A stretch of 64,000 bases of DNA from CAYXLW01 sp964466055 (GTDB taxonomy: Bacteria > Patescibacteriota > Gracilibacteria > GCA-2401425): positions 62,001-126,000 of the forward strand of contig CAYXLW010000001.1 in the NCBI GenBank assembly GCA_964466055.1, written 5' to 3'. Under the pieces are notes generated by a model that saw nothing but the letters and a program-made list of their open reading frames with translations, searched no databases and had not been told where the DNA came from. A program made the position numbers and the translations under genes. Shown here one piece after another: positions 1 to 8,926 of the stretch (position 1 is the stretch's first letter; each line of letters opens with the position of its first letter).

Positions 1-694
1 TAAGTTCTTCTGGTAAAAATTTATATGATAAATATATAAATGGAGTGTCTATAAGTGCTACAATTACCTTTAAAAAATAGGTCAACAATACTATTTCCCA
101 AAATTGACTTGGTTGAAAAACTCCATCAAATGGAAGGAATGAAAAATTTGTCATTCCTATTGCTGTAAATAGAACTGTATCTACAAATTGAGAAATAAGT
201 GTAGATCCATTGTTTCTCAAAAATAAATATTTTCCATTGGTCCATATTTTAATTTTATCATATATAAATACATCTAAAGATTGAGCTATTATGTATGCAA
301 ATAGTGATCCAAAAAGAATTCTAGGGATTAAACTAAATAATGCAGAAAGATGTTCGTGTGCAAAATCATAATTATTTGGAACATATAGAAGGAGAGATTG
401 GGTTAATATAACAAAGACTATAATTGTAAAAAATCCTAATATTACAGCTTTAAATGCGTCTTTTTTTTCATAATGTTCAGACAATAGATCTGTTAGTAAA
501 AATATAGCACCGTATAAAGCATTCCCACCTCCTGCCATAAATCCAAATATAGTGAACTGCTTTAAAACAAATATATTCATAGTTAGTGAATATATTGCAA
601 TTAGTGCAAAGATATATATTTTACCAAGTCGAAATGCTACAAGACTTAATGAAAGTGCAAAAATTGCAATCCCGATAAAAACTAATTCATTCAT
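1..694 (-). CDS. Queuosine-precursor transporter, YhhQ/VUT (DUF165) family, 3' end cut by window edge
   Basis: Integral membrane transporter of the COG1738/YhhQ family, which takes up queuosine precursors for tRNA modification. The start is ATG at 694 on the minus strand. 231 codons are open to position 2 with no stop, so the C-terminus lies outside the window; the family is usually 210-240 residues, so little is missing. Several hydrophobic segments are visible. The family signature is present at about residues 52-70: a GGGNALYG motif, then TDLLSE and a basic patch. The assignment rests on motif recognition; the exact substrate (preQ0, preQ1 or queuine) cannot be read from sequence. The next gene, alr, lies in the same direction with 123 bp between. 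Confidence 0.85.
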   Translation of the reverse strand, partial: MNELVFIGIAIFALSLSLVAFRLGKIYIFALIAIYSLTMNIFVLKQFTIFGFMAGGGNALYGAIFLLTDLLSEHYEKKDAFKAVILGFFTIIVFVILTQSLLLYVPNNYDFAHEHLSALFSLIPRILFGSLFAYIIAQSLDVFIYDKIKIWTNGKYLFLRNNGSTLISQFVDTVLFTAIGMTNFSFLPFDGVFQPSQFWEIVLLTYFLKVIVALIDTPFIYLSYKFLPEEL

Positions 695-817
695 AACTAA
701 ATTTTTATATAATTAATAATTATGGTTATTATATTTATATAACTACTTTTATGTAAAGAGTATATATGGTCATTTAAAAACGATTTCCAAGTTTCAATTA
801 GACACTTGGCAATAAAT

Positions 818-1951
818 TTATATAAGCCTTCTTCTTATATTCTCCTTAAATTTTACTAATACTTCATAGGGAATAGTATCTTCAATTCTTGAAATATTAA
901 ATAATGAATTTTCTCTTTTAGAATCGCAAGAAATTATTTCCACATTGTCTCCAACTTTAACTTTATTATCACCACAATCTAAACTTGTAAGGTTCATACA
1001 TACATTTCCTGCAATTTTCACCGGTTTATCGTTTATATAAAATATGGCTTTATTAGATAATTTTCTATTTATACCTTCACAATATCCAAATGGGATTGTA
1101 GCTATATTTGTTTTTTTACTCGCTTTAAAAACTTCATTATATGAAACAGTATCACCCTTATTTATTTTTTGAACTGATACTACCTTAGACATAACTTGAA
1201 GTGCAGGCTTTAACTTTTCAGCTTTTTTGAATTTTGAATGATTTTCATCAAAAGGATTGTAACCATAAAAAGCTAGTCCTATTCTAAATGCAGTATATTT
1301 TTTGTTATTTAATATAAAAGCTCCTGCTGAATTCCCTAAGTGAATCCATTTAGGAAATATTTTGTATTGATTTAAAATATTTAAATTATACAAAAACCTT
1401 TTCTCTTGTTTTTTATTTAAGTCAGAAACTTCATCTGCTGAAGCTAAATGCGAACAAAATCCTGTAATTTCAATATTATTTAAATATTCTCTAGATTTCT
1501 CTAAAAACTCTTTTAAATCTTTAATTCCTTCCCTGTTCATTCCTGTATTTACAAAAAGATGCACACTTATTTTCTTTTTGAGTGATGCAAGATGCTTTAA
1601 AGTTTGAATATTGTAAACACAGAATTCAGTGCGATTAAAATCAAAGTACTTATATACGCTTATTGGTGCTTCTCCAATAATTAAAACTTTATTATGGAAG
1701 TTTTTATATGCGATTTGTGCTTCAGGAAAAGAATCCACTGCAATTATTTTTACATCTGTTTTACTTAGAATGTTACAAATTTCTTTTATTCCATGACCAT
1801 AAGCATTTGATTTTAATACAGGGAATATTTCTGAATCTGGTTGAGCATTTTTTAAAATACGTAAATTATGGAGAATATTTTTTTCTAAAATTTCTATTTG
1901 GTTTAAAGTATCGTATTTAGGCCGAAAAATATTTTTTAAAAAATTAAACAT
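818..1951 (-). CDS. alr: Alanine racemase
   Basis: PLP-dependent interconversion of L- and D-alanine, supplying D-Ala for peptidoglycan. The 377 residues match the family length. The PLP-binding lysine is K47 in VLKSNAYGHG. The second catalytic base, tyrosine, is Y271 in TVSYNEVF, followed by the expected IATIPFGYCEG stretch (family form: IATLPIGYADG). R140 in MNREGI and the RIGLAFYGYNP block are also typical. The protein starts at ATG 1951 with no Shine-Dalgarno. With the D,D-carboxypeptidase at 11136-11990 it supports a real peptidoglycan wall in this organism. Confidence 0.95.
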   Translation of the reverse strand: MFNFLKNIFRPKYDTLNQIEILEKNILHNLRILKNAQPDSEIFPVLKSNAYGHGIKEICNILSKTDVKIIAVDSFPEAQIAYKNFHNKVLIIGEAPISVYKYFDFNRTEFCVYNIQTLKHLASLKKKISVHLFVNTGMNREGIKDLKEFLEKSREYLNNIEITGFCSHLASADEVSDLNKKQEKRFLYNLNILNQYKIFPKWIHLGNSAGAFILNNKKYTAFRIGLAFYGYNPFDENHSKFKKAEKLKPALQVMSKVVSVQKINKGDTVSYNEVFKASKKTNIATIPFGYCEGINRKLSNKAIFYINDKPVKIAGNVCMNLTSLDCGDNKVKVGDNVEIISCDSKRENSLFNISRIEDTIPYEVLVKFKENIRRRLI

Positions 1952-2193
1952 TTCTGTTTAATTTTATATTCATTTTATCCTTATTACAAAATAATAGTTA
2001 GGATTTATAATTGTATATTTTAAAAAATATTTCCATGCAAGACAGTTGATTTAAATAAGTTTGATTATTTTTTATTTATAAATTTACCGAGAGGTGTTGA
2101 TTTACTCTTCTATTTTAGTACATCAATTATTATTAATTCAATAATTGAATTGAGATTTCCAAAATTAAAGTAACGTATTTTACCTAGACAGTT

Positions 2194-2868
2194 TTATTTT
2201 TTAATACAGGCACCATTTAAACAGCCATTAGGACAAGGGATTCTGTCTGAAACACAAAATATGCCATTTGGTTTTTCCTTGCAGTAAAATTCATATACAT
2301 TATTTTTTTCATAACAAAAGTCAGTGGCTCCATCAGGATATTCATCGCTATAACAAATTCCGCTTTTATATATATCTTTAGCGTCCGCATCCACGCATTC
2401 TTTTCCATAACTTTCTTCAGGAGCTCCTATTGTTATATCAGTTTCTTCTTCCATTTCTAGCCAATAACCCTTTCCTAATTTAATTGAATTCAATGTTCCT
2501 GTTTTTTTTGTAAAATCGAAAGATTCCCATTTGTTATTACTAAATTCCCAAATAGTTTTAATTTTATTATTAAAGAGTTTTTTTATAGTTGTATGTTTAT
2601 TTTTTAAATCCGCCATAGATTCTGTTAAAACAGGAAAGCTTACTAAGTTCCAGCCTTTATCTAATTTTATCTTAAATTGGTCGTCTTCCGTTGAATTAGT
2701 ATTAGGAACTGTAGGAAAAGAATCTGCTTTAAAAAAATCAGTGTTATTTTTTAGTAACGCAAAATAAGGAGTTTTTTTGAAAAACAATCCTATTGCGAAA
2801 AACACAATGAATATAATAATCACTGCTACAATTTTAGATATTTTTAATTGTTTCTTCATTTTATTCAT
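2194..2868 (-). CDS. Membrane-anchored surface protein with GWNLVSFP motif and Cys-rich tail
   Basis: 224 residues, family not recognised. An N-terminal hydrophobic helix (about residues 12-30) after basic residues makes it a signal anchor. The middle has LDKGWNLVSFP and LGKGYWLEM, a paired motif seen in many extracellular beta-domains of secreted bacterial and archaeal proteins. The last ~70 residues carry ten cysteines, ending in a CPNGCLNGAC pattern, which suggests disulfides outside the membrane. An alternative start is the in-frame ATG three codons downstream. It sits between alr and cysS on the same strand but is well separated from both. Likely exposed on the cell surface; function unknown. 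Confidence 0.6.
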   Translation of the reverse strand: MNKMKKQLKISKIVAVIIIFIVFFAIGLFFKKTPYFALLKNNTDFFKADSFPTVPNTNSTEDDQFKIKLDKGWNLVSFPVLTESMADLKNKHTTIKKLFNNKIKTIWEFSNNKWESFDFTKKTGTLNSIKLGKGYWLEMEEETDITIGAPEESYGKECVDADAKDIYKSGICYSDEYPDGATDFCYEKNNVYEFYCKEKPNGIFCVSDRIPCPNGCLNGACIKK

Positions 2869-2922
2869 ATTAAATAATAGAAAATATTATTAAGTTAAAT
2901 TCTGCTTATTATAGCAAATTTT

Positions 2923-4338
2923 TTATTTTTTTGAAAGTGTATATCCATCTTTATTGTCTTTTATTATAAATCCCTTTACTTGTATTTCATCACGAAGTTT
3001 ATCAGATTCTTTAAAATTCTTCTCAAGTCTTACTTTTTTTCTTTTTTCGGCTAAGTCAATAATCTCTTTAGGAATGTTTATTTCTTTCGGGCTAAAATCT
3101 ACTCCAAAAATATTTGAGGAAAATTCAATGAAATTTAAAATAGATTTAGAATCGACAGTCTCTCCATGAGAAACTTTATTTCTCAAGTCTTTAATAATCT
3201 TTAAAAATATAGAAAATGCTAATGGTGTGTTTAGGTCATCTTTCATAGCCTTTTTGAATTCATCTGTTTCTTTATCATTTGATGTTATATTGCTACTAAT
3301 ATTTATTTCTTTAGCTAGAGAATAAGTGTTTCTAATTTCTTCAAGATTTTTTTTCATTGTATGTATACCATTTTCTGTAAAATTAAAGTTTTTTCTATAA
3401 TGTCCTGTAACTATTAGCAAGCGAATGACATCGGCAGGAATTTCTTTTTTTTCTGTTAAATCTGAAAGTGTGAAAAAATTCCCTTTAGATTTACTCATTT
3501 TTTCTCCTTCGACTTGTAAGTATCCATTATGAATCCAGTATTTTGTAGGTTCGATTCCATATCCTGCACAGCTTTGTGCTATCTCATCTTCATGATGAGG
3601 AAATTTAAGGTCCATTCCTCCTGTGTGAATATCAAAAGGTAAATCAAGAAGAGAATTTTCCATTGCTGAACATTCAAGATGCCAGCCTGGTCTCCCATCA
3701 AGTTTTTGCCCATCAATCTCAAATTCCCAAAATGGTTCTCCATCTTTTCTCCCTTTCCATAATACAAAGTCTGCGGCACTTTCTTTTTCATATTCATCAC
3801 TATCTACTCTTGCTCCATCTTTAAATCCATCATCTATATGAACAAGTTTCCCATATTTATGATCTTTTTTATATTTACTTATGCTAAAATAAACTGATCC
3901 ATCACCGATATATGCATATGCGTTTTCATAAATCTTTTTAACAAGGTCCTGTTGTTCTTGTATATATTTTGTTGCTTGTGGAAAGTTGCTAACTCCAGTT
4001 ATATTTAAAGTTTCTAAGTCTCTCTTAAAAACTTGTTCATAATATTCCGTAAATTCTTTTAATGCATTTTTAGGCTCTTTATTAGGATGCTTTTTCAATG
4101 AGTCCCGTATAGTTTTATCATCAATATCTGTAATATTCATAATCCATTTAACATTGTATCCTTCTCCATGTTTTAACCATCGGTATAGTGTATCTGCAGA
4201 TAAATATGCAAAGAAGTTTCCAATATGCGCATAGTTATAAACTGTTGGTCCGCAAGTATACATACTCACTTTCCCTTTTTTTAAGGGCTTAAATTCTTCT
4301 AGTTTTTTCGTTAGTGAGTTATATAGTTTTAAAACCAT
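2923..4338 (-). CDS. cysS: Cysteine--tRNA ligase
   Basis: Class Ia aminoacyl-tRNA synthetase that charges tRNA-Cys; 471 residues, normal for bacteria. The zinc-ligand/HIGH region is TCGPTVYNYAHIGN from C29, with the other zinc ligands at HLECSAM and in HTGGMDLKFPHHEDE. The KMSKS loop (KMSKSKGNFF) is near residue 278. A C-terminal DALR-like helical domain follows. Start ATG at 4338; a promoter (4365-4393) lies about 20 nt upstream of the predicted leader and there is no Shine-Dalgarno. Confidence 0.97.
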   Translation of the reverse strand: MVLKLYNSLTKKLEEFKPLKKGKVSMYTCGPTVYNYAHIGNFFAYLSADTLYRWLKHGEGYNVKWIMNITDIDDKTIRDSLKKHPNKEPKNALKEFTEYYEQVFKRDLETLNITGVSNFPQATKYIQEQQDLVKKIYENAYAYIGDGSVYFSISKYKKDHKYGKLVHIDDGFKDGARVDSDEYEKESAADFVLWKGRKDGEPFWEFEIDGQKLDGRPGWHLECSAMENSLLDLPFDIHTGGMDLKFPHHEDEIAQSCAGYGIEPTKYWIHNGYLQVEGEKMSKSKGNFFTLSDLTEKKEIPADVIRLLIVTGHYRKNFNFTENGIHTMKKNLEEIRNTYSLAKEINISSNITSNDKETDEFKKAMKDDLNTPLAFSIFLKIIKDLRNKVSHGETVDSKSILNFIEFSSNIFGVDFSPKEINIPKEIIDLAEKRKKVRLEKNFKESDKLRDEIQVKGFIIKDNKDGYTLSKK

Positions 4339-4364
4339 TGTTATGTTTGATCATTATCATTTTT

Positions 4365-4393
4365 ATTGTAGAAAAAAAGACTTTGAAAGTAAA
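4365..4393 (-). promoter_or_regulatory. sigma70-like promoter of cysS
   Basis: On the minus strand TTTACT (4388-4393), a 17-bp spacer, then TACAAT (4365-4370). The predicted start site is near 4358, giving a ~20-nt leader. Confidence 0.6.
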
Positions 4394-4400
4394 TAAACTA

Positions 4401-4430
4401 AAAACAACACCTATTTTTAGATGTTGTTTT
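4401..4430 (-). terminator. Rho-independent terminator after the DUF378 gene
   Basis: A 9-bp stem (4401-4409 with 4422-4430), A+T rich, ending in a T run on the minus strand just beyond the stop of the DUF378 gene. It could work in both directions. Confidence 0.55.
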
Positions 4431-4452
4431 GTTTAATAAAAATGTTGAATTT

Positions 4453-4698
4453 TTAGTCTTTTTTACAACATGATTCCTCTGATTTACAGCATGATCCAGA
4501 ATGGCATGGACAAAGCATGAATAGCATGTATACAGCAGAAAGACCTACCAAGATGTATACGGCTTGAGCTAATACTGGAATAGATAAACTTTCAACAAAA
4601 ACGTAATTAACAAGATCAAACTGGAATAAACCTACGAGTCCCCAGTTAAGACCTCCGATGATTAAAAGCGTTTTAGCAACGCATTGAAGTGCTTTCAT
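4453..4698 (-). CDS. DUF378 small membrane protein with Cys-rich tail
   Basis: 81 residues with two membrane segments. The family signature GGLNWGLVGLF, then FDLV, is at residues 15-28. The C-terminus adds nine cysteines in a CPCHSGSCC...ESCCKKD arrangement that could bind metal; such tails occur on some DUF378 members. The role of the family is unknown. It is a single-gene unit with its own terminator, and an inverted repeat lies 17 bp upstream of the start. Confidence 0.8.
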   Translation of the reverse strand: MKALQCVAKTLLIIGGLNWGLVGLFQFDLVNYVFVESLSIPVLAQAVYILVGLSAVYMLFMLCPCHSGSCCKSEESCCKKD

Positions 4699-4714
4699 AG
4701 TAAGAAATTAAATA

Positions 4715-4734
4715 TTAGAATATAAGTATTCTAA
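4715..4734. promoter_or_regulatory. Perfect inverted repeat upstream of the DUF378 gene, possible operator
   Basis: TTAGAATA (4715-4722), four bases, TATTCTAA (4727-4734). It lies 17-36 bp upstream of the DUF378 start codon, where RNA polymerase would bind. Operator function is inference only. Confidence 0.35.
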
Positions 4735-4871
4735 CTAAAAAAAAATAAAAGTCTATAAATTAAAAAAAAAGATAAAGGGTTAACGTCTTGCCGTTAAATA
4801 AAAAATTATGGTAAATAATAATTTATAGTTTAAGATATTTGTCGAATATTTAAGGTTTTATTTTGAATAAA

Positions 4872-5693
4872 ATGCCTAAAATTGTAGGAATACTGAATCT
4901 TACACCAGACTCATTTTCAGGAGATGGGGCTGAAAGATTATCAAAATCTGAGTTATGTAAAAGAATTGAAAATATGATTGATGAAGGAGCTGATATTATT
5001 GACGTTGGGGCAGAGAGTACAGCGCCTAATTCAAAAGATGTATCAGTCAAAGAGGAGTTAAAAAGATTGGAGTCAATTTTTGATGTTATAAATAAGAAAA
5101 AATATTCAAATACAATATTCTCTATTGATACAAGAAATTCAGAAACAGCTAAAAAGGGGATTCAAGCTGGAGCAAAAATGATTAATGATGTTTCTGGTGG
5201 AAGAAATGATAAAGGTATGTTTAAGGTTGTGGCTGATTCAAGAGTAAAGTATGTCATGATGCATTGTAAAAATCCCAATGGGAAAGCAGATTTAATTAAG
5301 AAAAATAAAGATATTTTTAGTGGAATTATTGATTTTTTTGATAAGCAGATAGAAACAGCTGTGTCATTTGGCATAAAAAAAGAGGATATTATTTTGGATC
5401 CAGGAATGGGGGCTTTTGTTTCTCCTAATGCTGAAGATTCAATTGAAATTCTAAGAAGAATACCAGAGTTAAAAAAGCGTTATAATTTACCGATATATAT
5501 TGGAGCTTCTCGCAAAGGTTTTTTATCAAAACTTGTAAATAAAGATTTTGGTGTCAAAGATAGAGTAGGTGCTTCTCTTGCTACTGCATTATTTGCAGTA
5601 AATCAAGGAGCTAACTATGTGCGTGTACATGATATTTTAGAAACAAAACAGATAATTGAGGCTTGGGAGGTCTTAAAAAGTTATAAATTTTAG
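4872..5693 (+). CDS. folP: Dihydropteroate synthase
   Basis: Condenses p-aminobenzoate with dihydropterin pyrophosphate in folate synthesis. N-terminal ILNLTPDSFSGDG is the DHPS signature 1; ADIIDVGAESTAP and SIDTRNSETAKKG follow. The late blocks DPGMGAF and GASRKGFLSKL bind the pterin. ATG at 4872 is preferred: an in-frame TTG three codons earlier extends the frame but adds nothing conserved. 273 residues, normal length. No other folate gene is adjacent. The gene is convergent with nothing and followed by the RNA-candidate region. Confidence 0.93.
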   Translation: MPKIVGILNLTPDSFSGDGAERLSKSELCKRIENMIDEGADIIDVGAESTAPNSKDVSVKEELKRLESIFDVINKKKYSNTIFSIDTRNSETAKKGIQAGAKMINDVSGGRNDKGMFKVVADSRVKYVMMHCKNPNGKADLIKKNKDIFSGIIDFFDKQIETAVSFGIKKEDIILDPGMGAFVSPNAEDSIEILRRIPELKKRYNLPIYIGASRKGFLSKLVNKDFGVKDRVGASLATALFAVNQGANYVRVHDILETKQIIEAWEVLKSYKF

Positions 5694-5789
5694 GATTAAT
5701 TTGTTTATATTACTATAAGTACAAAAGCCTATTTTGATGATTTTTAAATTATCAAAACATATTTATTGTTATATGACAATTCATAAAAC

Positions 5790-5818
5790 TTGCAAATAAA
5801 AAAAGCATTGAGTACAAT
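5790..5818 (+). promoter_or_regulatory. sigma70-like promoter driving the 5.8-6.4 kb RNA candidate
   Basis: TTGCAA (5790-5795), 17 bp, TACAAT (5813-5818). No plus-strand protein gene follows for over 3 kb; the next plus-strand gene is at 9076. Confidence 0.6.
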
Positions 5819-5824
5819 AATCTG

Positions 5825-6364
5825 AAATTCAAAGCTAAAACAAAAAAAAGCTTCCTCGGATTTCAAAAAAATAAAAACACAAACAAAGTATAAAACAAAA
5901 AGAAAAACAAATAGCTCTTTTAAAATCAAAAATAAATTCATTCTTAGCTCTTTAAGGAAGGTTAGAGGCCTCATTCCTTGAAGAAATAAGAATAAAGCAG
6001 AGAGCGTTAAGAGTATTTCTAACGGCTTAAACTTCCACGGTCCCAACCACATTTGAGTTAAAATAGCGCCGCGCGGAAGCATACCTCGAAGTACTCTTCA
6101 CTTTCTTTGCTTTATGAGTAGATGAACAATTAGGACTCTGTTCATCTCAATCACCCTAATGTGTTGAGCTATCCATTAATTTATTTCTGGATTCATATAG
6201 CCACTAATAGCACACTTCCTCGGTAGAAGTAAAAGTAACCGGGAATACAGCAAAGGAAAAAGAATCTAATGTCCAAGGTTCACTCAATTTAAGTGTTCCC
6301 CCCAATAGTTGGAAGGAGGAATGCAAAAACAAAAACAAAAAGCCGAAAAATCTTCGGTTTTTTT
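5825..6364 (+). ncRNA. Candidate large structured non-coding RNA, class unknown
   Basis: A ~540-nt stretch bounded by a promoter (5790-5818) and a terminator hairpin (6337-6364). It is visibly less A+T rich than the intergenic DNA around it, and no plus-strand protein frame crosses it. Hairpins seen directly: a perfect 9-bp stem 6120-6128/6139-6147; an adjoining stem 6146-6154/6161-6168 with one bulge; a stem 6216-6224/6238-6245 with one bulged T; and a 5' stem around 5822-5858. The string CTTCCTCGG occurs twice (near 5850 and 6215). I looked for tmRNA (GGTTTCGAC, Ala-tag frame, CCA end), RNase P RNA (GAGGAAAGTC and the distal ACAGAA block) and SRP RNA motifs on both strands and found none. 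It could be a divergent member of a known large RNA class or a new one. The transcript start is predicted, not measured. Confidence 0.5.
6337..6364 (+). terminator. Rho-independent terminator of the RNA candidate
   Basis: AGCCGAA (6341-6347) pairs with TTCGGTT (6353-6359), and seven T follow the stem. The A run upstream lets it also act on the minus strand, where it could stop read-through from purD. Confidence 0.7.
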
Positions 6365-6368
6365 GTCA

Positions 6369-6890
6369 TTATGAATAAAATTATTGTTCTTTATTTGTTC
6401 AGTTAATTTATTCTATTATAGATTTTATATAAAGTCATTTTTTATGTATTCTTGGTATTTTTTATTTATATATTATGAGTTTATATTTATTACTATTAAC
6501 TCTTTTTATTTTTATATAAATTAAAAAATTGAATATGTTATTTGATCTTAATGTGAATAAAAAAAAATGTTCATAGATTTATTTTAACCTTATGCTGTAA
6601 GTGATATTTTGGTTTATTTATATTATTTTTTATATGCTTGAATTAATCAATGATTATTTATATAGATGTAACTACTTTAGAATAAAAATATTATTCTTTT
6701 ATTGAATAAAATATTTATGCTATATTAATACTTAAATATAAACATTTAGGCAGTATTATGATATATTTATCATCTTGTTTTTATCAGTATTTTTATAATA
6801 TAATGATTAAATTGCTTGTTTTATAAACAAATAATATGAATAAAATAATTACTCTTAATTTGAATACTATATTTATTAAATCCAATCTTA
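6369..6890. other. Very A+T-rich spacer without a gene
   Basis: About 520 bp of nearly pure A and T with no coding frame, no tRNA and no TTATCCACA-type DnaA boxes. I see nothing functional in it beyond the flanking elements. Confidence 0.6.
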
Positions 6891-6892
6891 AG

Positions 6893-6917
6893 ACCCCGAC
6901 CGTAAGGTCGAGGGAGT
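6893..6917. repeat. REP-like hairpin downstream of purD
   Basis: CCCGACC, loop GTAA, GGTCGAGGG with one bulged base: a G+C-rich hairpin that stands out in this genome. It lies about 35 bp past the purD stop. It resembles the other short G+C-rich palindromes in the window (see 28626, 31891, 36288, 56550). Confidence 0.5.
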
Positions 6918-6952
6918 TTCAATCTTTTTATGAATAAATTTTTTATTCTATA

Positions 6953-8278
6953 TCATCTCCGAATTATATCCATATGATCAATTCGCTTTTGTATAAGCTC
7001 TTTAGTTCCAATATCTTCTCTAAAGAAAACTTTTCCTTTAACGCTTTCAACTCCTTTTTGTGCAAAAATTTCAGCTTCTTCTAAGTTTTTTCCTTTTCCA
7101 ACAAAAGCAAGTGCTCGTGATCCGCACATAATAAGCTCATCCCCAGTTTTTTCTACTGATCCATAAAAAACTTCACAGTTTTCAGGTATTTTATTGATTT
7201 CAATTTTTTCTCCTTTTAATGGATTATCAGGATATCCTTTAGGTACGACATATTTGCAGACAGTTGCCACTTTTTCAAAATCAAGACTTATATCTTTTAA
7301 ATTTTCATTAATTACAGCTAAACATAAATCAACAAAATCGGTTTTCATAATAGGTAGAATATTCATTGCCTCAGGGTCACCAAAGCGAATGTTGTACTCA
7401 ATTAATTTAACTCCATTTTTTGTTACAATGAAACCTCCATACATAATCCCTTTATATTTTTCTCCACACTCTTTTTCAATTGTTTTCATAACATCAACAT
7501 TAATCTTATGAGCATCGTCTATGTTTTTTTGAATTAAAAATGGAAGTGAATGATTTGAATCACTATAAGTTCCCATTCCCCCAGTATTTGGACCAGTATC
7601 TCCGCTGTAAGCTCTTTTATGGTCTTGAATGACAGGACAATCTAATACTGTTTTCCCATCAACAATTGAAATAAGTGAAAATTCTTGACCTATCAGTTTT
7701 TCTTCAATTACCACTTTCCCACATTTATTCAAGCATTCTTTAGCATATTCAAGTCCTTCTTCTTGCGAATGTAAATGTTCTCCAGAAACTTTAACTCCTT
7801 TTCCTCCGTAAAGAGAATCGTATTTTACAACAAAATTTTCTCCTATCTCAGATAAAAAAGTTTTTATTTTTTCTTCATTTTCTTGTCCTGTTCCTTCAAA
7901 ATTTTTAAATTTAGGGTTTCCTTCAATGTTATATTTTTTTAAAAGATTACGTGTAAATCCCTTTGAAGATTCTAGTCTTGCCAATGATTGGCTTGGTGCA
8001 ACCGAAGGAATATTTTTTTCTTTAAGTTTATCGGTAACACCCTCAGCAATGGGATTTTCAGGTCCGATAAAAGCAAATTCTACCTTATTAGTAATAGCAA
8101 ATTCTACCATTGCATCAATGTCTTTCATGTCTCCCGTATAATATTCTTCAGATAACTTTAATATCTCAGGATTTGTAGCTCCTCCGTAAGTAAATAATTT
8201 AGTGTGATGCCTTGAACGTTTTATTGCTTTTGCGACTGCGTGTTCACGGGATCCATTGCCTACTAGAAGTATATTCAT
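6953..8278 (-). CDS. purD: Phosphoribosylamine--glycine ligase (GARS)
   Basis: ATP-grasp ligase of de novo purine synthesis, joining glycine to phosphoribosylamine. The start NILLVGNGSREHA (residues 2-14) is the PurD signature; GPENPIAEG, KYDSLYGGKGV (ATP binding) and RFGDPEAM follow. 441 residues, slightly longer than the usual ~425. It ends in TGA, evidence that TGA is a stop here. efp lies 34 bp upstream in the same direction and likely shares its promoter. No other purine-branch gene is adjacent; purA is at 30588. Confidence 0.93.
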   Translation of the reverse strand: MNILLVGNGSREHAVAKAIKRSRHHTKLFTYGGATNPEILKLSEEYYTGDMKDIDAMVEFAITNKVEFAFIGPENPIAEGVTDKLKEKNIPSVAPSQSLARLESSKGFTRNLLKKYNIEGNPKFKNFEGTGQENEEKIKTFLSEIGENFVVKYDSLYGGKGVKVSGEHLHSQEEGLEYAKECLNKCGKVVIEEKLIGQEFSLISIVDGKTVLDCPVIQDHKRAYSGDTGPNTGGMGTYSDSNHSLPFLIQKNIDDAHKINVDVMKTIEKECGEKYKGIMYGGFIVTKNGVKLIEYNIRFGDPEAMNILPIMKTDFVDLCLAVINENLKDISLDFEKVATVCKYVVPKGYPDNPLKGEKIEINKIPENCEVFYGSVEKTGDELIMCGSRALAFVGKGKNLEEAEIFAQKGVESVKGKVFFREDIGTKELIQKRIDHMDIIRR

Positions 8279-8312
8279 GGTTATAAAAACTTTAGATTTA
8301 ATATATTAGTAA

Positions 8313-8870
8313 TTATTTTGCCCTTTCTTTATATTCTCTACTAATTGTATTTACAACAACTTTATCTCCTGGGTTTATAAAAAGAGGAACAGAAATAACA
8401 ACTCCTGTTTCTAAAGTTGCAGGTTTACTTCCTCCAGTAGCAGTATCACCTTTTACTCCAGGATCTGTCTGGATTACCTCTAGGGTTACAGTTGAAGGAA
8501 GCTCAATATTAATAGGACTATCATTAAATTTCATAATTAAGACTTCCATGTTTTCTTTTAAAAAATCTGTTAATCCTTCAAGTTTTTCATATGAAAATTC
8601 AAATTGTTCAAACGAATCATTGTCCATAAAAATATAGTTTGTCCCATCATTATATAAATATTGAGCCCGTGCTAGTGTTATGTCGGCTTCTTGTATATTC
8701 TCACTACTTTGAAAAGTTTTTTCTATTGTAGATCCTGTTAAAAGATTTTTCATTTTGGTGATCATTTTAGCAGATCCTCGAGATTGAGGTCTTAGCATGT
8801 ATTCTATAATTGTGTAAGGTTGATTCTCTATAAGAACCTTATTTCCTGTTCTTAATTTTCCTGCTTCCAT
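8313..8870 (-). CDS. efp: Elongation factor P with atypical tip loop
   Basis: Relieves ribosome stalling at polyproline by contacting the P-site tRNA. 185 residues, three beta-barrel domains as usual; the C-terminal signature (DPGVKGDTATGGSKPATLE) is intact. The domain-I tip that normally reads PGKGQA with a modified lysine reads PQSRGSAK at residues 28-35, with Arg31 near the tip and one extra residue. Which modification enzyme, if any, acts cannot be told. The promoter is 8898-8926 and purD follows after 34 bp. Confidence 0.95.
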   Translation of the reverse strand: MEAGKLRTGNKVLIENQPYTIIEYMLRPQSRGSAKMITKMKNLLTGSTIEKTFQSSENIQEADITLARAQYLYNDGTNYIFMDNDSFEQFEFSYEKLEGLTDFLKENMEVLIMKFNDSPINIELPSTVTLEVIQTDPGVKGDTATGGSKPATLETGVVISVPLFINPGDKVVVNTISREYKERAK

Positions 8871-8897
8871 AAATAAAGGGTTAAATAATTTATTTGA

Positions 8898-8926
8898 ATC
8901 TTAGATAAAGTGCTTCCTATAGTAAA
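8898..8926 (-). promoter_or_regulatory. sigma70-like promoter of efp-purD
   Basis: Minus strand TTTACT (8921-8926), 17-bp spacer, TAAGAT (8898-8903); predicted leader ~21 nt. Confidence 0.55.

Noticed and set aside
5744..6082. 112-codon minus-strand frame in the RNA candidate
   Set aside because: Composition is dominated by Phe/Leu from A+T runs, no conserved motif, and it lies across the structured plus-strand unit.
5825..6364. tmRNA, RNase P RNA or SRP RNA
   Set aside because: The invariant motifs of each were looked for on both strands and not found; class left open.
6369..6890. Replication origin in the A+T-rich spacer
   Set aside because: No DnaA-box cluster seen, and dnaA/dnaN are not nearby.
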